Shown here: piece by piece, positions 17,065-26,004 of the stretch
Layout: every line of letters starts with the position of its first letter
Position numbering within the stretch: the stretch's first letter is position 1
Source: Flavobacterium endophyticum
Lineage (GTDB): Bacteria; Bacteroidota; Bacteroidia; Flavobacteriales; Flavobacteriaceae
Assembly (NCBI RefSeq): GCF_003634455.1
Contig: NZ_RBLC01000004.1
Location: 62,001 to 126,000 of the forward strand
DNA: 64,000 bases
Reading direction: 5' to 3'
Translations under genes and position numbers: made by a program
Notes under the pieces: model-generated
Told to the model about the DNA's origin: nothing
Database searches by the model: none
Seen by the model: only the letters and a program-made list of their open reading frames with translations

Positions 17065-19605
17065 ATGTCTGAAGGAGAAAAGTTGATTCCTATTAACATT
17101 GAAGACGAAATGAAATCATCTTACATCGATTATTCGATGTCGGTAATTGTTTCCAGAGCGCTTCCTGATGTTAGAGATGGTTTGAAACCCGTACATAGAA
17201 GAGTACTTTATGGTATGTATGAATTAGGAGTTTTTTCTAATAGAGCACACAAAAAATCCGCAAGAATTGTTGGAGAAGTTTTAGGAAAATATCACCCACA
17301 CGGCGATACATCGGTTTATGATGCGATGGTCCGTATGGCTCAAGAATGGAGTTTGCGCTACCTTTTAGTAGACGGCCAAGGTAACTTTGGTTCTGTAGAT
17401 GGCGACAGTCCTGCAGCGATGCGTTATACGGAAGCTAGAATGCGCAAGATTGCAGAGGAAATAATGGCAGATATTGACAAAGAGACAGTTGATTTTCAAT
17501 TGAACTTTGATGATACTTTGGAAGAACCAAAGGTCATGCCTACAAAAGTCCCTACTTTATTAATAAATGGTGCTTCTGGTATTGCTGTAGGTATGGCAAC
17601 CAATATGGCACCGCACAACCTGACAGAAGTTGTTGATGGAACTTTGGCGTACATCGACAATAATGATATCGAGATTGACGAACTGATGAATCATATCAAA
17701 GCTCCGGATTTTCCAACTGGAGGGATTATTTATGGATATGAAGGCGTTCGTGAAGCGTTCAAGACAGGAAGAGGAAGAATCGTGATGCGTGCTAAAGTCG
17801 GCTTCGAAGAAGTTGATGGAAGAGAATGTATCGTTGTGACTGAAATTCCGTACCAAGTCAATAAGGCAGACATGATCAAAAAGACAGCTGACTTGGTAAA
17901 TGAAAAGAAAATTGAAGGCATTTCAAATATCCGTGACGAATCGGATAGAAACGGAATGCGTATCGTTTATATCTTAAAGCGTGATGCAGTACCGAATGTG
18001 GTATTGAATACGCTTTATAAATTCACGCAACTGCAGTCTTCTTTCAGCGTAAACAACATTGCGCTGGTGAACGGAAGGCCGCAGATGCTGAACTTGAAAG
18101 ATTTGATCCACCATTTTGTAGAGCACCGTCACGAAGTTGTAGTTCGCAGGGCTCAATACGAATTGCGTAAAGCAGAAGAAAGAGCACATATCTTAGAAGG
18201 ATTGATTATTGCTTCTGACAATATTGACGAAGTAATCCAATTAATTCGTTCTTCAAGCAATACTGACCAGGCTAAGGAAAAATTAATCGAAAGATTCAAC
18301 CTTTCTGAAATCCAGGCAAAAGCAATTGTCGAAATGCGTTTGAGACAGCTTACAGGTCTTGAGCAAGACAAATTGCGTGCAGAATACGAAGAAATTATGA
18401 AGTTGATTACGCATTTGAAAGAATTATTAGCAAGCAAAGACTTGAGAATGGCGCTTATCAAAGAAGAATTAACTGAAATCAAAGAGAAATACGGCGATGC
18501 CCGTCGTTCTACAATTGAATACGCAGGCGGTGATGTTAGTATTGAAGATTTGATTGCTGATGAAAATGTGGTCATTACCATTTCCCATGCTGGTTATATC
18601 AAAAGAACCAATCTTTCTGAATACAAGACACAAAATAGAGGAGGAGTAGGCCAAAAAGGAGTGGCAACAAGAGATCAAGATTTCTTAGAGCATCTTTTCG
18701 TAGCTACCAACCACCAATACATGATGTTCTTTACTCAAAAAGGAAAATGTTTCTGGATGAGAGTCTATGAAATTCCTGAAGGAACAAAAACATCCAAAGG
18801 AAGAGCAATCCAAAACCTTATCAACATTGAGAATGATGATAAAGTAAAAGCTTTTATCTGTACACAAGATTTGAAAAACCAAGACTACATCAATTCACAT
18901 TATGTAATTATGGCTACAAAACAAGGTCAGGTGAAGAAAACTTTATTAGAGCAATATTCTCGCCCAAGAGTAAACGGTATTGCCGCAATTACGATTAAAG
19001 AAGACGATGAGTTGCTAGAAGCAAAATTGACAAATGGTGAAAGCCAAATCTTGATTGCTGTAAAGTCTGGTAAGTTGGTTCGTTTTGAAGAAGGAAAAAC
19101 CCGTCCGATGGGAAGAAGTGCTTCTGGAGTTCGAGGAATTACACTAAGAGACGACAAAGATGAAGTTATTGGTATGGTTTCTGTAAATGATATGGAAAGC
19201 GAAATCTTGGTGGTTTCTGAAAACGGTTACGGAAAACGTTCTTCTTTAGATGACTATAGAATCACGAATAGAGGTGGTAAAGGTGTGAAGACACTAAGTA
19301 TTACTGATAAGACGGGAGAACTGATTTCTATAAACAACGTTACTGATGCTGATGATTTGATGATCATTAATAAGTCTGGATTGACTATTCGTATGGAGGT
19401 TTCTGACCTGCGTGTTATGGGTAGAGCGACTCAAGGCGTTAGATTAATCAATATTAAAGGAAATGACTCTATTGCGGCAGTAACAAAAGTTATTCGTGAA
19501 GAAGAGGCTATAGAAGAAATAGTAGACGATGTAGAAGGAGACAGCACTCTTGAAACATCTGCTGACGGAGATGTAGCCGAAGAAACAGAAAACACTGAAG
19601 AATAA
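17065..19605 (+). CDS. gyrA: DNA gyrase subunit A
   Basis: An 846-residue type II topoisomerase subunit that introduces negative supercoils together with GyrB. The catalytic Tyr is at 121 (AAMRYTEAR). The quinolone-resistance region is [10 protein letters not shown], with Thr82 and Asp86 at the positions equivalent to E. coli Ser83 and Asp87. Thr is the usual residue in Flavobacterium, so no known resistance change is visible. The C-terminal beta-pinwheel repeats follow with the GyrA-box-like [10 protein letters not shown]. The protein ends in a very acidic tail of about 35 residues, common in this phylum. A TPR protein gene follows 24 nt later. Confidence 0.97.
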   Translation: MSEGEKLIPINIEDEMKSSYIDYSMSVIVSRALPDVRDGLKPVHRRVLYGMYELGVFSNRAHKKSARIVGEVLGKYHPHGDTSVYDAMVRMAQEWSLRYLLVDGQGNFGSVDGDSPAAMRYTEARMRKIAEEIMADIDKETVDFQLNFDDTLEEPKVMPTKVPTLLINGASGIAVGMATNMAPHNLTEVVDGTLAYIDNNDIEIDELMNHIKAPDFPTGGIIYGYEGVREAFKTGRGRIVMRAKVGFEEVDGRECIVVTEIPYQVNKADMIKKTADLVNEKKIEGISNIRDESDRNGMRIVYILKRDAVPNVVLNTLYKFTQLQSSFSVNNIALVNGRPQMLNLKDLIHHFVEHRHEVVVRRAQYELRKAEERAHILEGLIIASDNIDEVIQLIRSSSNTDQAKEKLIERFNLSEIQAKAIVEMRLRQLTGLEQDKLRAEYEEIMKLITHLKELLASKDLRMALIKEELTEIKEKYGDARRSTIEYAGGDVSIEDLIADENVVITISHAGYIKRTNLSEYKTQNRGGVGQKGVATRDQDFLEHLFVATNHQYMMFFTQKGKCFWMRVYEIPEGTKTSKGRAIQNLINIENDDKVKAFICTQDLKNQDYINSHYVIMATKQGQVKKTLLEQYSRPRVNGIAAITIKEDDELLEAKLTNGESQILIAVKSGKLVRFEEGKTRPMGRSASGVRGITLRDDKDEVIGMVSVNDMESEILVVSENGYGKRSSLDDYRITNRGGKGVKTLSITDKTGELISINNVTDADDLMIINKSGLTIRMEVSDLRVMGRATQGVRLINIKGNDSIAAVTKVIREEEAIEEIVDDVEGDSTLETSADGDVAEETENTEE

Positions 19606-19629
19606 ACCATAACCTAAAAATTGAAAAAT

Positions 19630-20904
19630 ATGAAAAGTAAATATCTATTGCTGGCATCAGCTTTTCTAATTTCGGGCATGTCCTTTGCTCAAAAAGACGA
19701 GATGAAGGCTGCAGAAAAAGCCTTGAAAAATGGAAATCCTGCTGAAGCAAAAACATCATTAGAGAAAGCAGAAAGCCTTATTTCTAATGCTGACGAGTCT
19801 CAAAAAGCGCAATTTTATTTCCTAAAAGGAAATGCTTACCTAGGCCTTGCCGGGAAAAGAGTCGATGAAGGCAATAATCTTGTACAAGCAGCAAAATCAT
19901 ACAATCAACTGATTGCTACAGAACAGGCTTCTAAAAAGTCAAAATATACAAAAGAAGCTGAAGCGTCACTTGCAAAAGTGAAAAATCAATTAATCAATAT
20001 GGCAATTGACGATAATAAGCAAAAAAGATTTAAAGAAGGAGCAGAGAAGCTATATGAAACTTATTTGTTAGACAAAAAAGATACGCTTTATCTTTATTAT
20101 GCTGCGTCAAGTGCCGTAAACGGTCAAGAGTATGACACTGCTCTTAAATACTATGACGAGCTAAAAAAAATAAACTACTCTGGAAAAGCAACAATCTATT
20201 CAGCTAAAAGTAAAGCTAATGGTGAATACCAAAACTTTAAGACTGCGGCTGAAAGAGACAAGATGGTAAAACTTGGAACGCATGAAGCGCCAAAAACAGA
20301 AAAAGAACCATCAAAAAGAGGAGAGATTTACAGAAATATCGCCTTGATCTACAACAACAAAGGTGATGTTGATGCAGCTAAAAAGGCTCTTACTGATGCA
20401 AGAGCAGCGAATCCTGATGATATTTCCCTTACAATGACTCAAGCGGATTTGTATTTAAAAAGTAATGATGTTGCTAACTATAAAAAGTTAGTTGGAGAAA
20501 TTATTGAAAAAAACCCAACCGATCCAGTTTTGTTTTACAATCTTGGTGTTCTTTCGGCTCAAGCTAAAGAAAATGCTGAAGCTGAAAAATATTACAAAAA
20601 AACCATTGAGTTAGATCCGAATTATGTCGATGCTTATTTAAATCTTTCTGTACTCAAATTAGAAAGCGACACTGCAATTGTTGAAGAAATAAACAAATTA
20701 GGCACTTCGCAAAAAGACAATAAGAGATATGAAGTATTAAAAGCAAAAAGAGAGGAAATTTTTAAAAGCACCTTGCCATACTTAGAAAAAGCAAATAAGC
20801 TAAATCCAAAGAATGAGGATGTTTATAAAACATTACTTAACGTATACAATTATTTGGAAATGACTTCAGAAGCTAAAGCACTGAAAGCCGCGAAAAATAA
20901 TTAA
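19630..20904 (+). CDS. Secreted tetratricopeptide-repeat protein
   Basis: A 424-residue protein with a Sec signal peptide (MKSKYLLLASAFLISGMSFAQ, cleavage after Ala20). The start is the ATG at 19630, not the TTG nine bases upstream. Helical TPR units fill the rest, clearest near the end (DPVLFYNLGVLSAQAKENAEAEKYYKKTI and the unit after it). Predicted location is periplasm or outer-membrane inner face, as a protein-protein interaction scaffold. It sits 24 nt after gyrA, so read-through is likely, although the functions look unrelated. A hairpin terminator follows. The partner is unknown. Confidence 0.85.
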   Translation: MKSKYLLLASAFLISGMSFAQKDEMKAAEKALKNGNPAEAKTSLEKAESLISNADESQKAQFYFLKGNAYLGLAGKRVDEGNNLVQAAKSYNQLIATEQASKKSKYTKEAEASLAKVKNQLINMAIDDNKQKRFKEGAEKLYETYLLDKKDTLYLYYAASSAVNGQEYDTALKYYDELKKINYSGKATIYSAKSKANGEYQNFKTAAERDKMVKLGTHEAPKTEKEPSKRGEIYRNIALIYNNKGDVDAAKKALTDARAANPDDISLTMTQADLYLKSNDVANYKKLVGEIIEKNPTDPVLFYNLGVLSAQAKENAEAEKYYKKTIELDPNYVDAYLNLSVLKLESDTAIVEEINKLGTSQKDNKRYEVLKAKREEIFKSTLPYLEKANKLNPKNEDVYKTLLNVYNYLEMTSEAKALKAAKNN

Positions 20905-20924
20905 TTTGAGATAGCAACAAGAAT

Positions 20925-20957
20925 AAAAAAACCGAAGTATTAAACTTCGGTTTTTTT
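20925..20957. terminator. Bidirectional terminator after the TPR gene
   Basis: ACCGAAGT and ACTTCGGT pair around an ATTAA loop (931-951 of this kilobase), with A-run before and T-run after. It serves the convergent TPR gene and NlpC/P60 gene. Confidence 0.85.
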
Positions 20958-21718
20958 TATATTATTTTTTTGATGACTCTCAGTTTGTGAGTATGTCTAT
21001 TGGTTTCCGCATTATAAATTCCTAGATGATCCAGCCTGTCAATCCTGACTTTGCCGCTAGCGTGGATGATATAATTATCATCCATTATGATTCCTACATG
21101 AATAATTTTCCCTTCTTCATTATCAAAAAAAGCCAAATCTCCAGGTTCGCTTTCTTCAATAAAACTTAGGGCCTCACCTTGAGTTGCTTGTTGAGAGGCA
21201 TCCCGCATAAGCTTGTATCCGTTTAATTTATAAACCATCTGCGTTAGTCCAGAACAGTCAATTCCAAAAGGCGTCTTTCCGCCCCAAAGATAGGGAGCGT
21301 TGAGATACATAAACGCAGTATTAATCAAGTTATTTTTCGGTTTGATACCGCTAATTTTCATTCCCTCAAAATCAAGATTGCCTTTATTGATTCCGGCATT
21401 GCTGAGAAAGGAGAGCGATGCTCCAAGTGGAATAGGCATCAATAAATTATTAGGAGAATTTACATATTCAATCAGGTCAGCATTAAGTATTATAGCATCA
21501 TTGCATAACAAATTGTAATCAGATTCAGAAATAGCCTGGAATTGTTTTTCGTCTACCCAGCCTTCATAATCATCATAATGTAGCTGAATTTTTGACCATT
21601 GCTTGTTTTTTTCCAAAATCCTAAAATGTTCGCCAAAAAGCACTTGGGATACAATTTCGCTTCTGTCGCTAGGTTCAAATCTTAAAGGTATAATGGCTAA
21701 ATTACAAATTCCAAACAT
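20957..21718 (-). CDS. NlpC/P60 (C40) peptidase with SH3b domain, YkfC-like
   Basis: A 253-residue cysteine peptidase. An N-terminal SH3b domain (about 10-60) and a second SH3-like stretch (about 70-120) precede the NlpC/P60 domain. The catalytic triad is visible as Cys155 in GIDCSG, His207 in IIHVG and His219 in IIHASG. No signal peptide or lipobox is present, so a cytoplasmic role is likely. This fits YkfC-like gamma-D-glutamyl-diamino-acid endopeptidases, which cut murein peptides during cell-wall recycling. The gene follows the thiolase on the same strand after a long hairpin sequence. Confidence 0.85.
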   Translation of the reverse strand: MFGICNLAIIPLRFEPSDRSEIVSQVLFGEHFRILEKNKQWSKIQLHYDDYEGWVDEKQFQAISESDYNLLCNDAIILNADLIEYVNSPNNLLMPIPLGASLSFLSNAGINKGNLDFEGMKISGIKPKNNLINTAFMYLNAPYLWGGKTPFGIDCSGLTQMVYKLNGYKLMRDASQQATQGEALSFIEESEPGDLAFFDNEEGKIIHVGIIMDDNYIIHASGKVRIDRLDHLGIYNAETNRHTHKLRVIKKII

Positions 21719-21737
21719 TAGGGTTTGCTTTAAATTA

Positions 21738-21794
21738 AATGATGAATTTCGGATTTTAAAGATACGAAATCATTTAAATCCAAAATCCATCATT
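21738..21794. repeat. Long imperfect inverted repeat upstream of the C40 peptidase gene
   Basis: The arms at 21738-21760 and 21773-21794 pair over about 22 bp with two mismatches (both compatible with G-U pairing) and one bulge, around a 12 nt loop. The outer part is ATGATG with CATCAT. On the minus strand a promoter-like TATCTTTA lies in the loop/inner stem and a TTGG in the leading arm. There is no T-run at the end, so it is not a simple terminator. An operator, an RNA-processing hairpin or a small repeat element are the options. Confidence 0.5.
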
Positions 21795-21818
21795 ATAGAA
21801 TATAATTGTGCTTTTTTC

Positions 21819-22997
21819 TTAAGCTCTCTCAATCACTATAGCAGAAGCACCGCCGCCGCCGTTGCAGATTGCAGCAGCACCAATTTTAGCATTATTTTGC
21901 TCCAATACATTTAGCAATGTAATGATAATTCTAACGCCAGAACATCCTAGAGGATGCCCAAGGGAAACAGCACCACCATTAACGTTTACTTTATCATTCT
22001 CTAATCCAAGGATTTTAGCATTTGCCAGTCCTACAACAGAAAAAGCTTCATTAAATTCGAAGAAATCTACGTCTTGGATCGTAATTCCTGCTTTGTCTAA
22101 TGCTTTAGGCAATGCTTTTGCCGGTGCAGTAGTAAACCATTTTGGTTCTTGTGCTGCATCAGCGTAACTTTTAATATAAGCCAATGGCGTTAATCCTAAA
22201 GATTTCGCTTTTTCTTCACTCATCAAGACAACAGCTCCAGCACCATCATTGATTGTAGAGGCGTTAGCGGCAGTTACAGTTCCGTCTTTTGTGAAAACAG
22301 CATTTAGGGTTGGTATTTTATCTAACTTAACATTAGTATATTCTTCATCTTTGGTTACCATGATCGGATCACCTTTTCTTTGAGGCACAGGAACTGGAAC
22401 AACTTCATTGTCAAATTTTCCTGCTTCCCAAGCTTTTGCAGAACGCTCATACGATTGGATTGCAAAATTATCTTGTTCTTCTCTTGAAATTTTATACTCA
22501 GTAGCACATAAATCGGCGCAAACACCCATGGCATTATGGTCATAAGCATCTGTCAAGCCATCTTTCTGCATTCCATCAACCATAGAAGCTGGACCAAATT
22601 TGTATCCGTTTCTCAAGTGAACATAATGTGGAATCAAGCTCATGTTTTCCATTCCACCAGCTACAATAATTTCTGCATCACCGCTAATAATAGCTTGAGC
22701 GCCCATCATAACTGCTTTCATTCCTGAAGCACATACTTTATTTACAGTTGTAGCAATAACTGTATTAGGCAATCCCGCAAATAGTGCCGCCTGGCGCGCT
22801 GGAGCTTGTCCAACACCCGCTTGTACAACGTTACCCATATAAACTTCATCAACAAGTTTTGGGTCTAGATTTATTTTGTCTAAAGCGCCTTTGATTGCAA
22901 CAGCTCCAAGTTGAGGAGCACTAATAGTTGAAAGAGCTCCCATGAAACTTCCAATCGGGGTTCTGGCAGCAGATACGATTACAACTTTTTTATTCAT
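21819..22997 (-). CDS. Acetyl-CoA C-acyltransferase (thiolase)
   Basis: A 392-residue thiolase that condenses two acetyl-CoA or cleaves 3-ketoacyl-CoA. The nucleophile Cys89 is in NKVCASG, with NEAF and GGAVSLGHPLGCSG in the C-terminal half and an ICNGGGGASA stretch at the end. Length and short insertions fit the acetyl-CoA acetyltransferase (AtoB/ThlA) side rather than FadA, but sequence reading alone does not separate them. No beta-oxidation genes are adjacent. The ATG at 22997 is clear. Confidence 0.92.
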   Translation of the reverse strand: MNKKVVIVSAARTPIGSFMGALSTISAPQLGAVAIKGALDKINLDPKLVDEVYMGNVVQAGVGQAPARQAALFAGLPNTVIATTVNKVCASGMKAVMMGAQAIISGDAEIIVAGGMENMSLIPHYVHLRNGYKFGPASMVDGMQKDGLTDAYDHNAMGVCADLCATEYKISREEQDNFAIQSYERSAKAWEAGKFDNEVVPVPVPQRKGDPIMVTKDEEYTNVKLDKIPTLNAVFTKDGTVTAANASTINDGAGAVVLMSEEKAKSLGLTPLAYIKSYADAAQEPKWFTTAPAKALPKALDKAGITIQDVDFFEFNEAFSVVGLANAKILGLENDKVNVNGGAVSLGHPLGCSGVRIIITLLNVLEQNNAKIGAAAICNGGGGASAIVIERA

Positions 22998-23116
22998 AAT
23001 TGTTTAGTTCTTTGTTTATTTTGCGAATTTAATTATTTTTTGAATAATCAGAAATGGATTTTTGAATTAAATTCAAAATTAACTAAAGTAGGGAAGAAGT
23101 AAAGTAGATAAAAACA

Positions 23117-23150
23117 AAAAAGCCTTGTTAAATGAATAACAAGGCTTTTT
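23117..23150 (-). terminator. Terminator of the tRNA cluster
   Basis: On the minus strand AAAAGCCTTGTTA-TTCATT-TAACAAGGCTTTTT is a perfect long stem ending in a T-rich run, directly after the tRNA-Arg 3' end. Confidence 0.85.
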
Positions 23151-23151
23151 G

Positions 23152-23225
<74 letters not shown>

Positions 23226-23255
23226 ATTATTTCAATAACTTTCTGAGAAAGTTCG

Positions 23256-23330
23256 TCGGGGTGGCAGGATTCGAACCTGCGGCCTCCTGCTCCCAAAGCA
23301 GGCGCGATAACCGGGCTACGCTACACCCCG
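23256..23330 (-). tRNA. tRNA-Pro (TGG)
   Basis: A 75 nt cloverleaf with acceptor CGGGGTG/CACCCCG, anticodon loop TTTGGGA (anticodon TGG) and T-arm AGGTTCGAATCCT. The CGGGG start is typical of bacterial tRNA-Pro. CCA is not encoded. Confidence 0.95.
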
Positions 23331-23343
23331 AAAACAAAAAAAG

Positions 23344-23427
23344 CGGAGAGACAGGGACTCGAACCCTGGCGACGATTGCTCGTCGACAGATTAGCAATCT
23401 GCTCCATTACCACTCTGGCACCTCTCC
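23344..23427 (-). tRNA. tRNA-Ser (GCT)
   Basis: An 84 nt tRNA with the long variable arm of tRNA-Ser (TCGACGAGCAATCGTCG), acceptor GGAGAGG/TCTCTCC, anticodon loop TTGCTAA (anticodon GCT) and discriminator G. It is first in the cluster Ser-Pro-Arg. Confidence 0.95.
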
Positions 23428-23462
23428 TGAAATTACAAAGAACTTATCCTTTTTTGCGGTTG

Positions 23463-23493
23463 CAAATGTAACTTATCATTCTATAAATACCAA
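23463..23493 (-). promoter_or_regulatory. Promoter of the tRNA-Ser-Pro-Arg cluster
   Basis: TTG (23491-23493) and TACATTTG (23463-23470) are separated by 20 nt, matching the Bacteroidota -33/-7 arrangement exactly. The predicted start is about 30 nt before tRNA-Ser. Confidence 0.65.
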
Positions 23494-23686
23494 CTATTTC
23501 GTTAGTTTTTTTATCTTTTTTTTGCATAAAAAATTAAAAACATTAACAGTCAGTCATATAGAAAAACGATTTTTGGATGGCTTTTGCTACTTATTGAAAC
23601 TTTTCCAGTATTATTTTCTTAAAATGTATCGCTTCAGTATTTGTATCTTTACTCTACAGAAGCTGTATTGCTATCAAAAAAATCTA

Positions 23687-24532
23687 ATGGACACAATTTT
23701 TATAAATGAAAAAGAAATTCTTGAACGCTATAAGTCGGTTCAGGCAAAAGCTCATAAAGGAACACAAGGGCATGCTTTGATTATTGGTGGAAGTTACGGA
23801 AAAATAGGGGCTATAGTCTTGGCATCTAAATCATGCTTGAAATCAGGATGCGGCTTAGTCACAGCTTTTATTCCAAAATGCGGTTATGAAATTCTTCAGA
23901 CTTCATTTCCTGAGGCAATGGTTATGACTGATAGTACTGAAAAACATATAGCAGCAATTGAATTTGACCTAGAACCGGATGCCATCGCCATCGGCATGGG
24001 AATGGGACAAGAAAAAGAAACTCAAAAGGCTTTCCTTCAGTTTTTAAAAAGCAACAAGAAACCGCTGCTTATTGATGCTGACGGAATTAATATCATCTCA
24101 AAAAATCAAGAATGGTTTGATCATGTCCCAGAAAAAACAATCCTGACACCACATTTAAAAGAGCTCCAAAGATTACTAGGCGGCTGGGAATCCGAAGATG
24201 AGAAAATAGAAAAAGCCGTAGAATTTTCTCTATCTAAAAAGATAATTATTGTAGTAAAAGGGGCTCCAACAATGATTGTTGCAGGCCATACCGTTTATAA
24301 AAACGCAACAGGAAACCAAGCCTTGGCAACGGCAGGAAGCGGAGATACGCTTTCCGGAATTATTACAAGCTTTTTGGCTCAAGGCTATGAACCAGTTGAC
24401 GCGGCAATTCTTGGCGTTTATATTCATGGATTGACGGCAGATATAGCTTCAAAAGTTATGGGCTATGAAGCTTTTATTGCTTCAGATATAATTGAAAATT
24501 TAGGAAAGGCTTTTCTATCTTTGAGGCCGTAA
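23687..24532 (+). CDS. nnrD: ADP-dependent NAD(P)H-hydrate dehydratase
   Basis: Repairs hydrated NADH/NADPH at the expense of ADP. The 281-residue protein starts at the ATG 23687; the open frame upstream runs through the tRNA genes and is not coding. It carries [20 protein letters not shown] near the N-terminus, LIDADGIN in the middle and the ATP/ADP-site [10 protein letters not shown] with IHGLTAD at the C-terminal side. It is the carbohydrate-kinase half only. The NnrE epimerase domain often fused to it is absent, so the epimerase must be elsewhere. A GNAT gene follows after 13 nt. Confidence 0.92.
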   Translation: MDTIFINEKEILERYKSVQAKAHKGTQGHALIIGGSYGKIGAIVLASKSCLKSGCGLVTAFIPKCGYEILQTSFPEAMVMTDSTEKHIAAIEFDLEPDAIAIGMGMGQEKETQKAFLQFLKSNKKPLLIDADGINIISKNQEWFDHVPEKTILTPHLKELQRLLGGWESEDEKIEKAVEFSLSKKIIIVVKGAPTMIVAGHTVYKNATGNQALATAGSGDTLSGIITSFLAQGYEPVDAAILGVYIHGLTADIASKVMGYEAFIASDIIENLGKAFLSLRP

Positions 24533-24545
24533 CTATTTATGGAAA

Positions 24546-25094
24546 ATGGAAAAACTATCAATACATACTGAAAAGCTGCATATTCGGAATCTTATGCAAG
24601 CAGACTTAAATGATTTTCATACGTATCGATCAAATCCTGAAGTCACCAAATACCAAGGTTTTGACGTGATGACGCTTTCAGAAGCATCAGAATTTATAGC
24701 AAGACAAGAAGATAAGTTATTTGGCAAGCCTGGCGAGTGGGTCCAATATGCTATCGAAAACAAAGAAACCGGCAGACTAGTCGGTGATTGCGCCATAAAA
24801 CTAAATGGTTCTGACGAACGAATAGCCGAAGTAGGGATGACCATTTCTCACCTTCATCAGAAAAAAGGCTATGCAAAAGAAGCGTTTTCTGGGATAATGG
24901 ATTTCCTTTTTGCAGGACATAACATCCATAGAATTGTAGAAACCGTCGATGCTGAAAATAGAGCTTCAATAAGCTTATTAGAAAGCCTTGGGTTTCGTCA
25001 AGAAGGTCATTTTATTGAAAATATTTTCTTCAAAGGAAGCTGGGGAAGCGAATTTCAATACGCTCTTTTACGAAGAGAATGGCTTGCCAGATAA
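24546..25094 (+). CDS. GNAT-family N-acetyltransferase (RimJ/RimL type)
   Basis: A 182-residue acetyltransferase of the Acetyltransf_3 group. The N-terminal IHTEKLHIRNLMQADLNDFHTYRSNPEV is the usual RimL-like opening. VGMTISHLHQKKGYAKEAF is the acetyl-CoA-binding strand/loop, and HRIVETVDAENRASISLLESLGFRQEG is the typical C-terminal motif. The acceptor could be a protein N-terminus, an antibiotic or a small amine; the sequence does not decide. It is 13 nt downstream of nnrD and likely in the same transcript. Confidence 0.85.
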   Translation: MEKLSIHTEKLHIRNLMQADLNDFHTYRSNPEVTKYQGFDVMTLSEASEFIARQEDKLFGKPGEWVQYAIENKETGRLVGDCAIKLNGSDERIAEVGMTISHLHQKKGYAKEAFSGIMDFLFAGHNIHRIVETVDAENRASISLLESLGFRQEGHFIENIFFKGSWGSEFQYALLRREWLAR

Positions 25095-25097
25095 AAG

Positions 25098-25733
25098 CTA
25101 TTCTTTTATGATAATGACGGTCGCCTTAAAGCCTGTTGCCAGATTCCAACGATTAGCGGCTACAAGTTTTCCTTTGTCATCAAAGACATGAAACTCTGCT
25201 GTATTTGGACCGGATGTTCCTTGGTTGAGGGCTTCAAAATCAATTTTATTAAAACCAGGCTTTAATGGCAAATCCAATACTTGAAATTGAGAATACAAGG
25301 TAACTGAAGAGACGACTACGACATCGTTTACAGAAATCTTTATCATATCGCCATCAGGATATTCGTGGTCACGGAATTTTATGTTTACCAAATCTCCGTT
25401 ATTTTTAAATTCTCCAAAAAACTGATTCCCTTTGACAGCCGATTGTGATTCACCGCCTTGCTTTTTATTAAGCTCTTTTTCGTATTTCTCTCCTGGATTT
25501 CCAAACTCTTCGCCGCCTTGTCCAAAGTTGACGCCTTTTGATTCTCCAACCTTATATTTATCAGATTTAGGTAATGATTTCGGAATTGTTACGCCATAAT
25601 TAGGATCTACCGCAGGAACAGAAATAGTTGTATTGGTATTGGAAGACGGAATCGAAATCGACTTATTATAGTCAACCTGAGAATACATCTGGAAAGAAAA
25701 AAAGATTATAAATAGTAATGCAATAGATTTCAT
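25098..25733 (-). CDS. Secreted protein of unknown function
   Basis: A 211-residue protein with a Sec signal (MKSIALLFIIFFSFQMYSQ, Gln at the end as is common in Flavobacteriia). The ATG at 25733 is chosen because the frame upstream adds 12 unlikely residues. Low-complexity Pro/Asn/Gly-rich segments come first, then a beta-rich C-terminal domain of about 100 residues (from GEFKNNGDLVNIKFRDHEYPD). That domain could be a carbohydrate-binding-like or Ig-like sandwich. I do not recognise the family. It converges on the GNAT gene with a 3 nt gap. Confidence 0.7.
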   Translation of the reverse strand: MKSIALLFIIFFSFQMYSQVDYNKSISIPSSNTNTTISVPAVDPNYGVTIPKSLPKSDKYKVGESKGVNFGQGGEEFGNPGEKYEKELNKKQGGESQSAVKGNQFFGEFKNNGDLVNIKFRDHEYPDGDMIKISVNDVVVVSSVTLYSQFQVLDLPLKPGFNKIDFEALNQGTSGPNTAEFHVFDDKGKLVAANRWNLATGFKATVIIIKE

Positions 25734-25936
25734 GGACTCTTTTTGATAGACAGTTTCTACAAAATTCATGCTAAAATTAAAAAACTTTTGAATTTTAATG
25801 ACCTAATGGATAAAATAAAGGCGCAACTTATGAAATTTTAAAAGGTGAATCTAAATTTGTCTGCTGATTTTGGTTAATTTTAGCATTTGAGTTCCTTCTT
25901 ATGTAGATTTAAAATTGTATTTTAGAGTGAAAAATT

Positions 25937-25966
25937 ATTTTATCTTTTGTACTAATCAGATAAAAT
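25937..25966. repeat. 9-bp inverted repeat upstream of the GH130 gene
   Basis: ATTTTATCT (25937-25945) and AGATAAAAT (25958-25966) are perfectly complementary, with a 12 nt spacer that begins TTTG. It lies 38 nt before the GH130 ATG over a promoter-like TATCTTTTG, so it could be an operator. Confidence 0.4.
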
Positions 25967-26004
25967 TTCAATAAAATTCATTCAAATCCTTTTAAATACT
26001 GCCT

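Noticed and set aside
17305..17330. Quinolone-resistance mutation in gyrA
   Set aside because: Thr82 and Asp86 are the residues usual for Flavobacterium, so this looks wild type.
18153..18581. 142-codon ORF antisense to gyrA
   Set aside because: Mirror of gyrA codon pattern; no domain or promoter.
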